Positions 28,101 to 40,659 of a DNA stretch of 64,000 nucleotides are shown here, one piece after another (position 1 is the stretch's first letter; the number at the start of each line of letters is the position of its first letter). The position numbers and the translations under genes were made by a program. Source of the stretch: Linyphia triangularis (lineage: Eukaryota; Arthropoda; Arachnida; Araneae; Linyphiidae); the NCBI GenBank assembly GCA_963978545.1, contig OZ021723.1, forward strand, positions 5,276,273 through 5,340,272, given 5' to 3'. The notes beneath the pieces are model-generated. The model was not told the DNA's origin, ran no database searches, and saw nothing but the letters and a program-made list of their open reading frames with translations.

Positions 28101-31100
28101 GCCTTTCTTTGTCTGACATTCAAGTGTGCTTTACTACAAATTTTACAAAACATTCAGATATGGTACAGCACCCAAGCAAAAAAAAAAGCTGATAATGCAA
28201 AAGCTATGAAAACCAGAAAAATATCCCATTTTCAAAAAATTCAGTTAATTAATTTTAAACTATTATACTATAATTGACGAACTGATTAATCTAACTAACC
28301 CTTTGTAGGGCCATTTTTTTTCTAGTAATGTTATATTTAAATATTTTTAGGATTGAGATTGATTTATAAAAAGAAATTAACTTAGCTTAATGCCTAAAAT
28401 TAATTTGATTTTTGATTTATAAAAAGAAATTAATTCAGCTTAATACCTAAAATTAATTTGATTTTTAAAACCATTTTTTGAGGGCCTTTTTAAAACCAAG
28501 TATGTTTTCCACCGCCCACTGGGAGCTATTCGAAGGTATGACATCCCATGTTTTACATTTTTTTTTATATCGCATTACATAATGGTCATGAAATATAATT
28601 TGCAAGTACTAAAATCTACAAAAGGAATTATAAATTAGTTATATTTTGTATTAAAAAATTTAAGAACTTATACCTATCACTTTCCATGAAATTTCCAAAA
28701 ACAGGGATCAACACATAGTGTGACATTGCAATCTGTACAAACGTATCTTGTTCTTTTCTCACATGCTTTAGTACAGTGGCGCCGGAACTTATATTTTTAG
28801 AAATATGGCAAGGAAAGAATAATTTTTCAAACCGTAATCCCCCCCCCCCCCCTGAATATCTTCTAATTTAAAGTTCTTAATAAAACCAATTGTTTTTTGT
28901 TGAATTAATTTTCCCTATGACTTTCAATATTTTTTTACTACTATTACATTGTGAGACTTCGGATGCATTATAAACAGTGGAAGTGACCAGTGGGAGGAGG
29001 GGTAGGGTGGGGGGATTATAGGAATTTAACTTTTTCTGGTCTCTATAACAAGGTTCCCACTCAAATTACAGAATGAAAATCAATAACTTTTCAATGACTT
29101 TTAAGGACCTAAATAATGTTTCTAAGGACCCTTGAAACTTTGATTTCAGGCATCATGTCTATACATAAATTTCTAATAAAGTATATTCTACCAAAAAAGT
29201 TACAAGTTGGTGCATGAGTAATACCAATATCAATATGTCAGAGAATTTCGGTATAGTGCGGATAAATTGCGGTCACGTGGGGATAGCAAATCTGAATAGT
29301 ATTCTAATACATTTTTCAGTTGGGCACACAGCTTCTGCAAAAATTAAAGACTTTTAAGGACCTCAAAGCATTTTCAAGGACTTTTAAGCACCTCTAAGCA
29401 TTTTCAATCACTTTCAAGGCCTTGAAAACAAGCTCAGAAATATTAAGCACTTTTAATGACTTTCAATGACCGTGGGAACCCTGTATAAATATGTCGTTTT
29501 CCACTTTCCACATGTTTGCTGCTTTTTGGCATCCAATTATTCACACTGATTATGCAACAATTTATAAGTCAAAGAGCAAAGCTGTATATAGATTACATAG
29601 CAGAACATGTAAAGGAACTTAATTATACATTGTATTTCTCTTCAAATAAATAAAATCGAATACAGTAGATAAAAATAATTATTTTATCGATATCAATAAC
29701 AAATTCAACCGCTGCTAAATGGAGATATTGATTAAGAAATAATTAACAGAATTAAATTAAATATGGTTGTTGTGTATATATTTATTATTTTTCTTATTAA
29801 GAGCAAATTATATTTGACCAAAAGTAAATTTCGTTTCAGTTGTTTTTGACACAAATTCTCTAATTATAGTTTCTATACTAATTTCGGCAGTTCTTATTGA
29901 TTGTTCGTATAATAAAACAGTGTGGGTTAGACGCTTTCTGTATCATTGTTGTTCGCAAGTGCGTCTTTAAGCGACGGATAAGACTAAATGAACTTTCAGC
30001 TGAAGCTGAAAAAGCAGGTACTGTTAAAATCAGAGTGATAAGACGAATCACATGGTCTAATAAAGCACGAACTGTGGCAGTCTCTTTCTGTAATAATGAA
30101 GCGACATCTTCAACTGGTTTCATTTCTCCAGCTTTAAGGTGCCTAATATTTGCACTTGCACTTGCAATAGCACTTTAGTTTATATATAGGTTTTTATGCT
30201 GAATAAGTTACTATTTTGGAAGTGAAAATTGTTAAATTTTGTTAATGTGTGTGTATATTAAGGTTTTTAAATACGAGATTGATCAGATTTCATCCGAAGT
30301 TGATATTAATTCAAAATTAAATATAAAAAGTTTTAAAATCATACGTTAGTCAACAATTAATTTGTTATCCTGAATTTAAATTACATTTCTTAGCCATATT
30401 TGTACAAATTTCATGTAAGTTATGCATAAAAGAAATGGATCAGATGTAAATTAGTGTACTACAAAAAATATAGAAAAAATAAGATTCATAATTTTTGGGG
30501 GTAGCAAAGTATTATTGAAACCTTTTTCTCTGTAAAGTCACAAATATTTCATTTGAACATAATATTTAAATGCTTTTTCGTATATGTATGACGAAACAAT
30601 ATGATAAAGCAAGCTTGTATTTTGATCACAAATAAGTTAGTAATATTAAAAATGACCCTAGTCCCCATTATTTGCACCATTCTTTAAATATTAAAAAATC
30701 TGTATCTAATTTAATTTTTGTTATTACTCTCATTCATTCTTAAGTGTTTCTCTATCATTTCTTGTAAGTAAATATTATACATAAAAAATTACCCATTAAT
30801 TTCTCTTGGGCGTTCGATCAACGTTTTTATGTATTTAAATAAGCACACAATATTAATTCGCCACTAATGACTGATTTTTATTGATAATGAAATTTATATA
30901 AAGAAGTTGTCTCTTTGAAAAAATTATTGTCCCCGACAAACAAACTAAAGAAAAAATTAGTAAAAAGAACCATCAATAATATTCAATGACATCAATAACT
31001 CAAATTATATCAAATTCAATTTAGAAAATATTTTAAAGACGAATTCAATCGTACAGGTATTGGAACTCAAAGGAAGAAAAAAATTTAGGTATACTATACA

Positions 31101-34100
31101 TAGTAGCATTTTTAAAATGATGCCAATGTATTTTACAAGTTGGTTATTCAACTTTTAATTGGTGAAACTTTATTTGAGGTTCATGTAAGTAAAAAAAAGC
31201 ATGTAAAATATTAAACAAGCACAAATAAAATTGATGAAAAACTCAGTTGTACAACGTTAATGTTATAATGTTACATTAAACATTACAACAGAACATTTTA
31301 GATTAACGTATTGTTTATACTTTACCTTTCAGTAGAAAATAAGTTTTTAAACTAATAAAATAAAATTTTAAAAATGGATAAATATATGTTTTGGATCGTT
31401 TTAAATCAGAACGAATTATATGTATCTCACAAATTTGTATAAAATTCCATTAATTATCTGTACGTACAGAAGATGCGTTAAATAATTGATTATTCCCTCA
31501 CTATCACTATAGAACTCATCATATAAATCCATCCTTTTTAAGATTTAAAAAAGTATTCAGTTTATGAAAGTTAAACTTTTATTCTCGTTATGTCTATAAA
31601 TCAAATAATATACACGAATATGAAAATAAAATTAATTTATATATTTAATCAATGGGGAGATCATATCAGATAAAAATTAACACTTAAGAAGAAACAAGCA
31701 GTGACAGCGATTAGGAGGAACTAAAGGGGTATGGTAGGGTCCCTCCACCCAACCATACTTTTTCAAATTTTTATCTTTTCTAAATCATCTTAATTTTACC
31801 ATTTGAAAAATTTTCACACCGAATCATCGGCATTAGCAATAAATGACACATATCAACAATATACTGATAAAGTAAATTTAAAGAGATGAAGTCATCCAAA
31901 ATATGGGGGGGAAATAATAGTGAACAATTCTAGTTGAAGGTTTATTGGTCAAGAAATATGCAGTATGTTACATAATTTCATTTGAATGAAGGTGGAAAGA
32001 TTTTTAAGAGTAGATAAAATTAGCCATTGAAAAAGAAAATTAAATTTCCACGTCACAAAATCATTTGATTTCGCTTTATCTGAGCTGGTCTATAGCAGAA
32101 ATAAATTGACAAACAATTGACTTACTTAATCACGATGACATGATCTGTATGAAAATTCAATCAATTTAATGTGCTTTTTTGGAAAACAACGGTAGAATAA
32201 CTTTGAAGATTGGGAATAGGACCACATGTTTGTCGAGTCCAAAAAAATCTAAACACTTTTGTCAACAAGTCGATGAGCAATAATGGTCAAGTCGCTGTAC
32301 TTTTTTCGGTCCTGGTCAAAGCTTTGCCGCAACCAATCAAATACTACTAACATTACGTCTCTTTGCCTTTTAGCCCTTTTAGTGTATGCCCCCACCCCTT
32401 TCAACAAAAGAAAAGATGTTCAAGTGTTGTAGGGCGCCAGCCTCGCAGAAAACAAGATACGATAGCATGTTGGGACTTGGGTCTTTTTGTTTTGCTACCC
32501 TCTATGAACGAGATTGTCGCTTCGTCTGCGCCGATTTTTGCAGGTGATCAAATGTGTGGCCCACAGGCTCACTCGCCTACTACTTGAGGTTTCATGGTAT
32601 CGTGCTTGTGTTGGCTAGAATAAACGAATCTTATACGTTACTTTAACCTTAAAGGTACAAAAAGTTCACATTACAGCCAAAATTTATTTAAAATAAAAAA
32701 ATTATTTTTTGACATCAAACTATTATCTAAAAAAAAAACTGATTATATGGGAAAATGTTGGTATGGAAGCTGCCATACTTGCTGTACTGGTCCCGGCACC
32801 ACTGCTTTAGTAGATCACAAACGTCTATGTTTTTTGTAAAGATGGCATATGGTCACCAACTTTAGTCAATCGTACATCATCTAGAATAGTTTTCTTGCTA
32901 TTCATGAAACTTACAGGTAGTGTTTTGCGTTTACAACTTGAAAATCAAGAAATAAGTTGTCATGTTAATAGTAGTCAAAAATGTAATTGGTCTTGTTGTC
33001 CCAAATCTCTTCTACTTAGTTTCCAGACAAAGAAGGCATTGACAATTGCTAGGTGGGCAAACAACTTCCTATCGACATTTAAAAATTAATGAAGTTATAA
33101 AGGGTTAAACTCAAGTTTCTAAATTTTTTAAGCTACATTCAAAGTGCTGAAGTTTTGGTCAAAAAAGCTGAAACCAATGTTTCCACTGAACTGTATACAT
33201 TACATTTTCTAAACAATAACATTTATTTTTATGGCCTTTCTATTTTGGATAAAATATTGAGTTTCACTTCTAATTTTACAAAAAAAATTTAATATTTGTT
33301 CAATGTCATTTTTAAAAGTATCTTTTGGTGTTTCTTATATATTGAGTAAAAACTCATCGAAACAAACCTTTTTAGGCGGTGGAGGAGGACGTTTTTGGAG
33401 GTTAATGCGGTCACTTGCATTTTGATGACGTCCCTCTTTAACTGTTCTCTTGGAGTCAATGTCAGAGAGGATTATGAAAAAGTGCTGGCAATTATCGCAC
33501 TTCACAAATCTACTTGAAGCTAAAAATAGACATTTGAAATTTCTTAAAACATATTTAATTTTATTTACTAAACAGTTAACAGAAATATTTTATAAATTCA
33601 AAACCTAATGTACAATTAATATTTTCATGGTTAAACAATACCTCTCACTTGCAACTTTGTTTACTTCAGTACAAAAAGTTCCAACATTCTACCTCAAAAA
33701 CTTGTTAAATAATAAAACCTACAGTTGATAGGAAGCTCTTTAAAATTTTAAACTCATGGAAGAACTGAAGGTTACAAATACAAAAAGAAATTATGTCTTT
33801 TAAATAAATTTTAAAAGTCACCATTACTAAAGAAATATACCTGCATCTTAATGTTAACACAACAATACAAATCTTAAAAATATTTGGTTTTGAAAAGATT
33901 TTCAAAATTGTATATCGACAACAAAAATTGAAAATATTAACAAATATTTCATTTAAAAAGCAAATTACCCAATTTACCTCTTACAGCATAGCAGAATTTA
34001 CAGTTTATAGGAATAAGCAACAAATCATCCAACTCCAATAAGAAAAGCATTGAAGAGTTTAAAAGAGAACACTTTTCACAAAGTTAAAAGTTTTATTAAA

Positions 34101-36946
34101 AAAAAAGTAAATGAATTTTTTTAGAGAAAGTCCTAGTAGGGATCATTCACTATACTCAATATGTTACAATCTTCTAGCCCAGTGCATTTAGACACTACTT
34201 TCTATAAAACCTTGACATTTGGTGAGTAGATACGACAAAGATCACTTAATGAAATGACATAAATTGTTTTCATTTAATGTCTATACAACATAAATGATAA
34301 TTATAGTAGCAAAAGACAAAACCAGATGGAGCCACGGTATTGGCATAGACGCAAGGATTTCAAATATAAAATAAAATATACTAGACGCTATTTTCAAGTT
34401 TTCATGTTATGCCACTTCAATTAAGTGATCATTTTTGTAACTACTCGCCATATTTCAAGGTTTTATACAAAGTTTCTAAATGCACTGAAATTAGCCGAAA
34501 TCAAAGCAAAGGTCACGTGACCAAAAACGCATTAAAAAAAACGTGACGTGGTTACGCAGAGATAAAGTAGCAAAACGAAGGGGAAACCTCACTCTAAAAC
34601 AGGTTTTAGACTGGTTCATTATCTGTCGCGTTGACGTTCACGCAAAAGTGGCTTTTTCCCGCCAAATCGCAAAGTGAAAAACTAAATATTTTTTTAACTA
34701 TCTATCCAAGCTCAAATTTTTGAATAAATGGTATTGTTTTTCATGATTTTTTCTCTACTTTTATTTAAAAATAAAACCAAAAAACATGAAAGTTCCTCAT
34801 TAAGTGATCATTTTTGTAACTACTCGCCATATTTCAAGGTTTTATACAAAGTAGTTTTTAAATGCACTGAGCTAAAAGATTATAACATAGTGAGTATAAG
34901 GAATGATCCTTACTAGGACTTCCTCTTAAGGGCATGCAGTAAATTTTAAAAAATAGCAACTGAATTGAAAATTTAAAAATAACTCCTCGAGTTTTAAAGT
35001 TTTGTTAGAAAAAAATACATACTGACAAACGTTTCAACATGGCTGCAGGCAGTACCACATTTTGGACACCTAAGTTGGCCATCCCTTCCACCCCCGTCAT
35101 TGCCTTTGGAAGAGGATTTTTTCCCATTTCCCTCTCGATTCTTTACGTCGGAATCTCCCCCACCGCTGCTAGTTGAATTTCCAGAATGGCAAAACGAGCG
35201 AGAGAGAGCAACGCAATGAAAACTTCTGTCATGAAATTTAGATTTCAACAGGGAATTGCTCAGAAGTTTAGAGACATCTGAAAATGAAACCATATTTAAT
35301 GTAAAAGAATTTTAATGTAATGTTTGTATGTCTATCAAAAATAAATATTTCACAGGAAAAGGTGTATGTTAATGAAATATTTCATATTAAATATTAATTT
35401 TTTCCAGTTTGTTAAAAAAAAAAAAAATCTGTAACAAAATCTGGGGATAAACTGGTTTACGACTTAATTTTTTTCAAATATTAAAGACTGTTTAAAAAAA
35501 GGTACCCTTCCGTTAGACAGGCACCAAATAAAAACTGTCAAATTGCAGGGATAACTCATTCAATCTATAAAATTTCACAACATTTATAATTCCTATAACA
35601 AAACGATACAAGGTTCCTATAACAAATTGGAAACATTTAGGCTTGGTGATACATTTACGAATCATTTAAACGCGTACACATTTAAGCTTCGCACCAACTG
35701 GTACCCATCTAAACGAAAAGTACACGAAACAAAATTTACCACTCAATTTTTTATTAGGAATTATGAAGACACACATTTAGAGCTGGTAAGAGAAATGTTT
35801 AAACTATTGAAAGAATAAAATATATTGAAACAATACAGAAAATATTAAGATTAATTTTTTTTTATCCATCTAGAAAATAGTAATGATAATATATTAATGC
35901 CTATCTGTCGTCATTCACTCCGAAAATATTATCTTATATTCAGACTTATAAATCTGAAGCTACTAAACCAATTTTGATAAAACACAAAAGGTATATTTAG
36001 TTAAGTATCTAACATGTAACTACAAAAAGTCAGAAATGAACATGGCTTAGAAGTCAAGTAATTAACGTTTTCACCTTTTAACATTTATTTAAGATTCACA
36101 AAGAATGTTTGTTATAATAATTGAGAATAATATATGAATAGAAAACACTTATCTTTATTTTTAATTTTATTAAATATTTTCAGACTCTATCTGTATATTT
36201 GCCCCAAACTTCTTGATATTTGATTAACATGCGACAAAAAAGTTATATATAATTAGCACTTTGGCATATTCATCCTTTGATGCTCTTTTCTTCATTCTTA
36301 AAATCAGAAGTTTCTGTAATATAACTGATATGAATCCATCACAAGATTCTTTAACTTCTTTAACTCACTCAGTATAAATATTGTATAATTAAAGCTTTTA
36401 ATACTCAGATTTGAAAATATTTTTTCATTTCTAGTGACATTTCAAGTATGTTTTACTTCTGGGAACGAAAGCTGAAATCCAGAGACTAATGATTGAATGC
36501 AAAATTTCAATACAAAGAAAAACTGCATGATTCTGGAAAACCTGTGATCAAAGAAAAGTAGAAGTAAGTACAAATGCCTATAATTAAAGACTTCTAGGAA
36601 GATTTCAAGAATAAAAGTATACTTCAAGAAAATACGAGTTCAGTATTTCTTTCTAGCATATACTATACTATCTCATACATTACTGCCAACACTATAACAC
36701 TTAACAAGAGACGCGTCCCTTTTCAAAAAGTAGCAATAGCAAAAAGCGGAATTGGAGTTTCTTAACTTAGAAAGCTAACTTTATTGTAAAATCAGGAAAA
36801 ATTAATAAAGTGTCCTATTTCTCTAAAGAACAGAATTATCATAATAGGAATTATTATTATATAATTCTTAATATAAAAAACTTACATTTTCTGGTTGTCG
36901 GAGAGACTGCACTCTTTCTTATCAAATGAATACAACAAAATGACAT
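24938..36946 (-). CDS. CLPX: CLPX, mitochondrial AAA+ unfoldase, 5' half of gene
   Basis: Five coding exons (36886-36946, 35023-35277, 33368-33519, 27100-27271, 24938-25117) join in consistent phase with GT-AG borders and give about 273 residues colinear with animal CLPX. In order: mitochondrial presequence-like N-terminus, the zinc-finger half-sites LRCPKCG and VKCDNC, PPPPPKK, the [20 protein letters not shown] helix, and [12 protein letters not shown], the start of Walker A. A stretch that separates TPR from LL in vertebrate CLPX (about 15 residues) is absent; the flanking exons still join in phase, so it is either lost or in an unseen micro-exon. The remaining AAA+ exons were not found to the left. 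Role: unfolding substrates for ClpP in the matrix. Confidence 0.93.
25268..25665. mobile_element. hAT-type MITE with CAGGGTG-like ends
   Basis: Left end CAGGGTGACCACA; right end is roughly its complement (TGTGGCTACTCTG). The interior has repeated CCAGG/TCCCTG motifs and an internal CCAGACACCCTG. Diverged; no clean target duplication. Confidence 0.5.
25670..27095. other. CLPX intron 4, mostly unique AT-rich DNA
   Basis: No gene. 25885-25930 (CATTGACAATGAGTCTGTC) resembles the 3' part of the SINE-associated sequence near 41.18 kb. Confidence 0.5.
27100..27271 (-). CDS. CLPX: CLPX exon 4
   Basis: 172 nt, enters in phase 0 after TTTTTTAG and leaves in phase 1 at a GTAC donor. Encodes [20 protein letters not shown] and the KRIYNNMP helix, the most conserved pre-ATPase segment of CLPX. 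Confidence 0.95.
27868..28062 (+). repeat. tRNA-derived SINE
   Basis: A box GGGGTTAGCGCTC and B box GGTTCGAATCC correctly spaced, followed by a body containing GTGATTCGGAATCCA and a CCTGATTAGCCGTCATT segment. A second copy lies on the minus strand at 41.2 kb. Lies in CLPX intron 3. Confidence 0.8.
29051..29484. mobile_element. Nested hAT-type non-autonomous element
   Basis: Ends CAAGGTTCCCAC and GTGGGAACCCTG; interior made of AAGGACTTTTAAGCACCTCT-like repeats. Same family as the fragment at 24.74 kb. Confidence 0.7.
29878..30123 (-). pseudogene. hAT transposase C-terminal dimerisation domain
   Basis: 81 codons encode [20 protein letters not shown] then KTHLRTTM, the hallmark of the hAT C-terminal dimerisation domain (ZMYM/ZBED-like transposases). 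No N-terminal zinc finger or catalytic core is recognisable upstream. It sits inside the intact hAT termini, so it is the remnant of that element's own transposase. Confidence 0.85.
33368..33519 (-). CDS. CLPX: CLPX exon 3 (second half of zinc finger)
   Basis: 152 nt. Encodes [18 protein letters not shown] and PPPPPKK. Acceptor TTTTTAG at 33520-33526, donor GTTTGT at 33367. Supplies the second Cys pair of the CLPX N-terminal zinc-binding domain. Confidence 0.95.
33530..34975. other. CLPX intron 2 with a three-copy MITE-type repeat
   Basis: A ~72-bp unit beginning CAGTGCATTTAGA occurs inverted at 34179-34252 and direct (as its complement, ending TAAATGCACTG) at 34420-34487 and 34797-34869. 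The outer copies could be terminal inverted repeats of one 0.3- or 0.7-kb element. No coding sequence. Confidence 0.6.
35023..35277 (-). CDS. CLPX: CLPX exon 2 (linker and first half of zinc finger)
   Basis: 255 nt after acceptor TTTTCAG; donor GTATGT. Encodes a Ser/Gly-rich linker, then [19 protein letters not shown] with the first Cys pair. An ATG just upstream in the intron is not the start: exon 1 supplies the presequence in phase. Confidence 0.93.
35300..36880. other. CLPX intron 1
   Basis: AT-rich. A plus-strand frame of 63 codons (35627-35818; basic, with [14 protein letters not shown]) is the only coding-like stretch; I do not recognise it and give it little weight. Confidence 0.4.
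36886..36946 (-). CDS. CLPX: CLPX exon 1 (start codon and presequence)
   Basis: ATG at 36946; 20 codons encoding a basic, Ser/Thr-containing leader ([14 protein letters not shown]) without acidic residues, as in mitochondrial presequences. Donor GTAAG at 36885. The exon probably begins at 36987 after acceptor TTTTTGCAG, giving 41 nt of 5' UTR. Confidence 0.8.
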
Positions 36947-37650
36947 TGTACGAGACAATTTCTTAAATATTTTCAATTATTTTTCACCTGCAAAAACAAA
37001 AAAAGAAAATTAAAATACAAAACAGAAAAAAAATATGCATTGGTGTTTAAATTTTTTCACTTTACAATCAAGAATGTAAATGATAAAAAGTGAGAAATTA
37101 ACTAAAGCTAGGCATGTGTTACATAACCAACATAAAGGTAATTTTTTTTTTTTAATTTATTACTATTTCGGGATATTTTTTGCAAATGATTCCAGGTTAT
37201 CTCTTCAAAAGCATGGCAATCCAGTTTCATAAGATTCTGTATCATCATAAGCAAATATATCATGAATCAGATGATTAAATGCTTTTTATTTTGAAAACAG
37301 AGCAAAGACCAGAATATCATTCGGAAATATTAGTTTCATAATGCTATTCATGTTTAGCATAGATATTAGTGATCACGTGGGAATCTTAATGGCAAAAATA
37401 GTTCAAGTGATAACAAACAAATTATACGGAACAGGAAACATACTGTAAAACATTGCTTATTTTTCTATTATCTGGTTCAAACTTAATAACATAATAATAT
37501 TTAAAAAATACAATATTAATTATACATTCTAATAGTACTTCTAGTTTTTTTAATTAGGTAAACCAATTTAAATTTGCAAAAATGCAGTTCTCAAGTATTT
37601 TTTTAGAAATAGACGTCAGATGAATTTATTAAATTGTATGTGCACATTAC

Positions 37651-37711
37651 CTCTGTGTAATGAATGAAGAGTTTGATTTTGGCTGTCCAAGCAGTTTTTC
37701 ATGTTTCAGCC
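37651..37711 (-). other. CLPX: Probable CLPX 5' UTR exon
   Basis: 61 nt bounded by acceptor TTTTATAG and donor GTAATG. It would splice to 36987. It also reads as an open LKHEKLLGQPKSN peptide, so it could belong to another gene. Confidence 0.45.
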
Positions 37712-37719
37712 CTATAAAA

Positions 37720-38330
37720 TAAAATATATTATTTGAAGTACATATATGCAAAAAAAAAGGGCTTGTTATGAATTATAATGAAATTTTTAATTTCCTATTA
37801 GAAACTGTAAATTCAAATAATTTAACTTTTTTTTAAATGTAGTAAAAGTTATTTGATAAGAATTACTAAGAACACTTAGGTATTTTATTAAAAAAAGGTA
37901 GGTTTTGATTTCAATTTTATAAAGCTACTTTTTCAGTTTATTATAGGTTGTGTTACCATTGTTGCAAGAAACGCAGGTTGTTTTCAGCGTTGTTTGGGTC
38001 ATCTTGAAAATATTTTCTCCTGACACCTTTTCTGACATGTATTCCCCCAAAAAATAGAGGCATACCCTATTCTACACTTCCACCTACCAAGTTTTGAGGA
38101 AACTTAAGAGTAAAAAAGATTGTGCTCTGCGGAAATGTTGGAGAAGGAAAATTATCTGTATCCCAGGAATAAGGAGGTATTCCAGAAATAGGAAAAGTGA
38201 AAACCGCTTTCAACGTTTGGTTTGAATTTATACAGAAGTAGCTGAATACCCATGCTGCACTACGAAATTTTATCATATGCCTTTTAGCAATCAAAAGACA
38301 TTCATGTATTCTACACTTCAGACGTTTGCT
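37720..38330. other. Non-coding stretch
   Basis: Upstream of the probable CLPX 5' UTR exon. The 75-codon minus-strand frame (38067-38294) has no recognisable similarity. No obvious promoter motif. Confidence 0.35.
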
Positions 38331-38334
38331 TTAA

Positions 38335-39765
38335 TTTCGATTCCAACAATTTGTATTATCAAAATAGGAACTTTCCTTTGTTGAAATTTTTTCCAAAATT
38401 TATAACTGAGAATATATTGGAAATGAGAAATTTAATATCCCTCATTTAGAACGTTTAACCCCCTTTGGTTGTTTTTAATAACTTTAACTAAAAACTAATT
38501 TTTTCTATATTTGCCCTTCTTTACATTTGCACCAAATATCAGAATTGCGACAAAATTGGAAATGGGTTATTCGGATATCCCTCGTTTACAACGTTTAACC
38601 CCTTTTCCACCCTTTAAAGAGGGTTAATAGTGATCGGAATAGCTTACTTTTTCTATGTTTGGATTTGTTGTCATTTGCACCAATTTTCAATGTTTTGACC
38701 ATGAGGAGAAATGGGGCATTCGACTATCCCTTGTCTGAGTCGTTTAACCTCTTTTCCACTCCTTAAAAAAGGTTAATCGTGATCGGAATAGCTTAATTTT
38801 TCTATGTTTGCCTTTGTCGACATTTGTATCAATTTTCAGAGTTGTGACCATATGGGAAGTGGAACATTCGATAATCCCTCATTTGGAACATTTAACCCCT
38901 TTTCCACTCGTTAAAGTGAGTTAATTGAGATCGGAATAGCTTACTTTTTCTATATTTGCCCTTCTTAACATTTGCACCGAATACCAGAATTGTGACAACA
39001 TTGGAAGTGGGTCATTTGGATATCCCTCGTTTGGAACGTTTAACCCCTTTTCCCCCCTTTAAAGTGGGTTAATCGAGATCGGAATAGCTAACTTTTTCTA
39101 TGTTTGTCTTTGTTGTTATTTCTACCAATTTTCAATGTTGTGACCATGTGGGAAGTGGGACATTCGAATATCCCTCATTTGGAAAGTTCAACCCCTTTTC
39201 GACCCCTTAAAGTGGGTTAATAATGGTCGGAATAGCTTACTTTTTCTATGTTTACCACTGTTGACATTTGTACCAATTTTCAGAGTTGTGACCATATAGC
39301 AAGTGGGACATTCGAATATTCCTTGATTGGAACATTTAACCCCTTTTCGACCCCTTAAAGTTGGTTAATAATGGTCGGAATAGCTTAATTATTCTATGTT
39401 TGACTTTGTCGGCATTTGTATCAATTTTCAGAGTTGTGACCATATTTAAAGTGGGAGATTCGATTATCCCTCATTTGAAACGTTTAACCTCTTTTCCACT
39501 CCTTAAAGTGGGTTAATCGAGATCGGAATAATGTACTTTTTCTATATTTGTCTTTGTTGTCATTTGCACCAATTTTCAGAGTTGTGACCGAATGGGAAGT
39601 GGGATATTCGAATGTCCCTCATTTGGAACATTTAACCCCTTAAAGTGGTTTAATCGAGATCAGAATAGCTTACTTTTTCTATTTTTACCATTGTTGACAT
39701 TTGTGCTAATTTTCGGAGTTGTGACTATGTGGGAAGTGGGAGAATTAGTGATGAGTGAGTGAATG
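38335..39765. repeat. ~148-bp tandem repeat, about nine units
   Basis: Each unit holds CGTTTAACCCCTTTTCCAC, AGATCGGAATAGCTTACTTT and CAATTTTCAGAGTTGTGACC. Anchor positions recur about every 146-151 bp (38453, 38598, 38740, 38889, 39040, 39188, 39335, 39481, 39627). Units are 80-90% alike by eye; the first is the most diverged. Confidence 0.9.
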
Positions 39766-39786
39766 AGGGCTTTGCCTTATATATAT

Positions 39787-40589
39787 ATCCCCCAAAAAAA
39801 CACTTTTGAAAAGTAGAAGAACCACCAACCTCAAAAACACAAAAAACTTTCTTACAATAAAAAAATCATAAACATGATGAAAATTTTCAGCCACAAACAC
39901 AGTGATATAAAAAAAATGGCCAACCTCTGATTAGAACTCTCGGTTGTGACTCGCTTACGAATGTATGCTTACTTAATTTATTTTTAACATTTAAGTTCCG
40001 CTCCCATAAAAATTTACTCTGCTTGAGGTTGGCGCCCGTCATAGGAATATTAACAATGCTTGCGTTTAAACTAATTTATGGATGTTTGCACGAATATTCG
40101 AGTTTATGATTTCATTTGGATGAATACAAAGTGGTGTAAATATTCATGCTTGTGAATTTTCAAAATAGTATAGAGAAACTGTGCTCAAACGCTTGCATTT
40201 GAATCGTTATTAAGAATTTTTTAAGTAAGAAACAAAAGTGTTTCTGGTAAGCTTTTGTTTGGTTGATACATACATTTTGGAAAGTTTTTATGTGTGTGTG
40301 TGTGGGGGGGGGGGGGTTTAAAGGTTAGTAATTAAGACGGGCGCCAACCTCAAGCAGCGTAAATTTTTATGGGAGCGGAACTTAAATGTTAAAAATAAAT
40401 TAAGTAAGCATACATTCGTAAGCGAGTCACAACCGAGAGTTCTAATCAGAGGTTGGCCATTTTTTTTATATCACTGTGCTTGTGGCTGAAAATTTTCATC
40501 ATGTTTATGATTTTTTTATTGTAAGAAAGTTTTTTGTGTTTTTGAGGTTGGTGGTTCTTCTACTTTTCAAAAGTGTTTTTTTGGGGGAT
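39787..40589. mobile_element. Large foldback element with 254-bp arms
   Basis: Arms 39787-40040 and 40336-40589 are near-identical inverted copies starting ATCCCCCAAAAAAACACTTT; the 295-bp spacer has a GT/G run at 40290-40316. No coding capacity. It lies at the end of the 148-bp array in an AT-dinucleotide tract, so the target duplication is ambiguous. Confidence 0.9.
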
Positions 40590-40659
40590 ATCATAATTTT
40601 TTTTTAAACACTGACGACTTCTCTTTTTTGAATTTGTCCGTTTCATCGTTTTTCTATTT

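Larger units (their letters stand above)
28766..32812. mobile_element. Complete hAT element with perfect 8-bp target duplication
   Basis: Element 28774-32804 (4,031 bp) is flanked by CTTTAGTA on both sides (28766-28773 and 32805-32812). Ends are CAGTGGCGCCGGAAC and, at right, GTCCCGGCACCACTG, typical hAT termini. It holds a transposase remnant at 29.9-30.1 kb and a nested non-autonomous element at 29.05-29.48 kb. The long interior (30.2-32.6 kb) shows no further coding similarity that I can recognise, so it is non-functional. Confidence 0.92.
28677..33090 (-). pseudogene. piggyBac-type transposase relic, split by a hAT element
   Basis: Right part (32805-33090) in decayed frames has the pre-C-terminal AIVNAF-like helix; left part (28677-28773) encodes the terminal Cys-rich domain [12 protein letters not shown] and [12 protein letters not shown]. 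The break is exactly the hAT insertion. Stops and frameshifts abound; the catalytic core is missing. The terminal zinc-ribbon-like domain is characteristic of piggyBac (DDE_Tnp_1_7) transposases. Confidence 0.75.

Noticed and set aside
32363..32587. 74-codon frame in the right part of the hAT element
   Set aside because: Pro/Ser-rich without similarity to hAT proteins; lies in the GC-richer terminal region that more likely held the transposase promoter.
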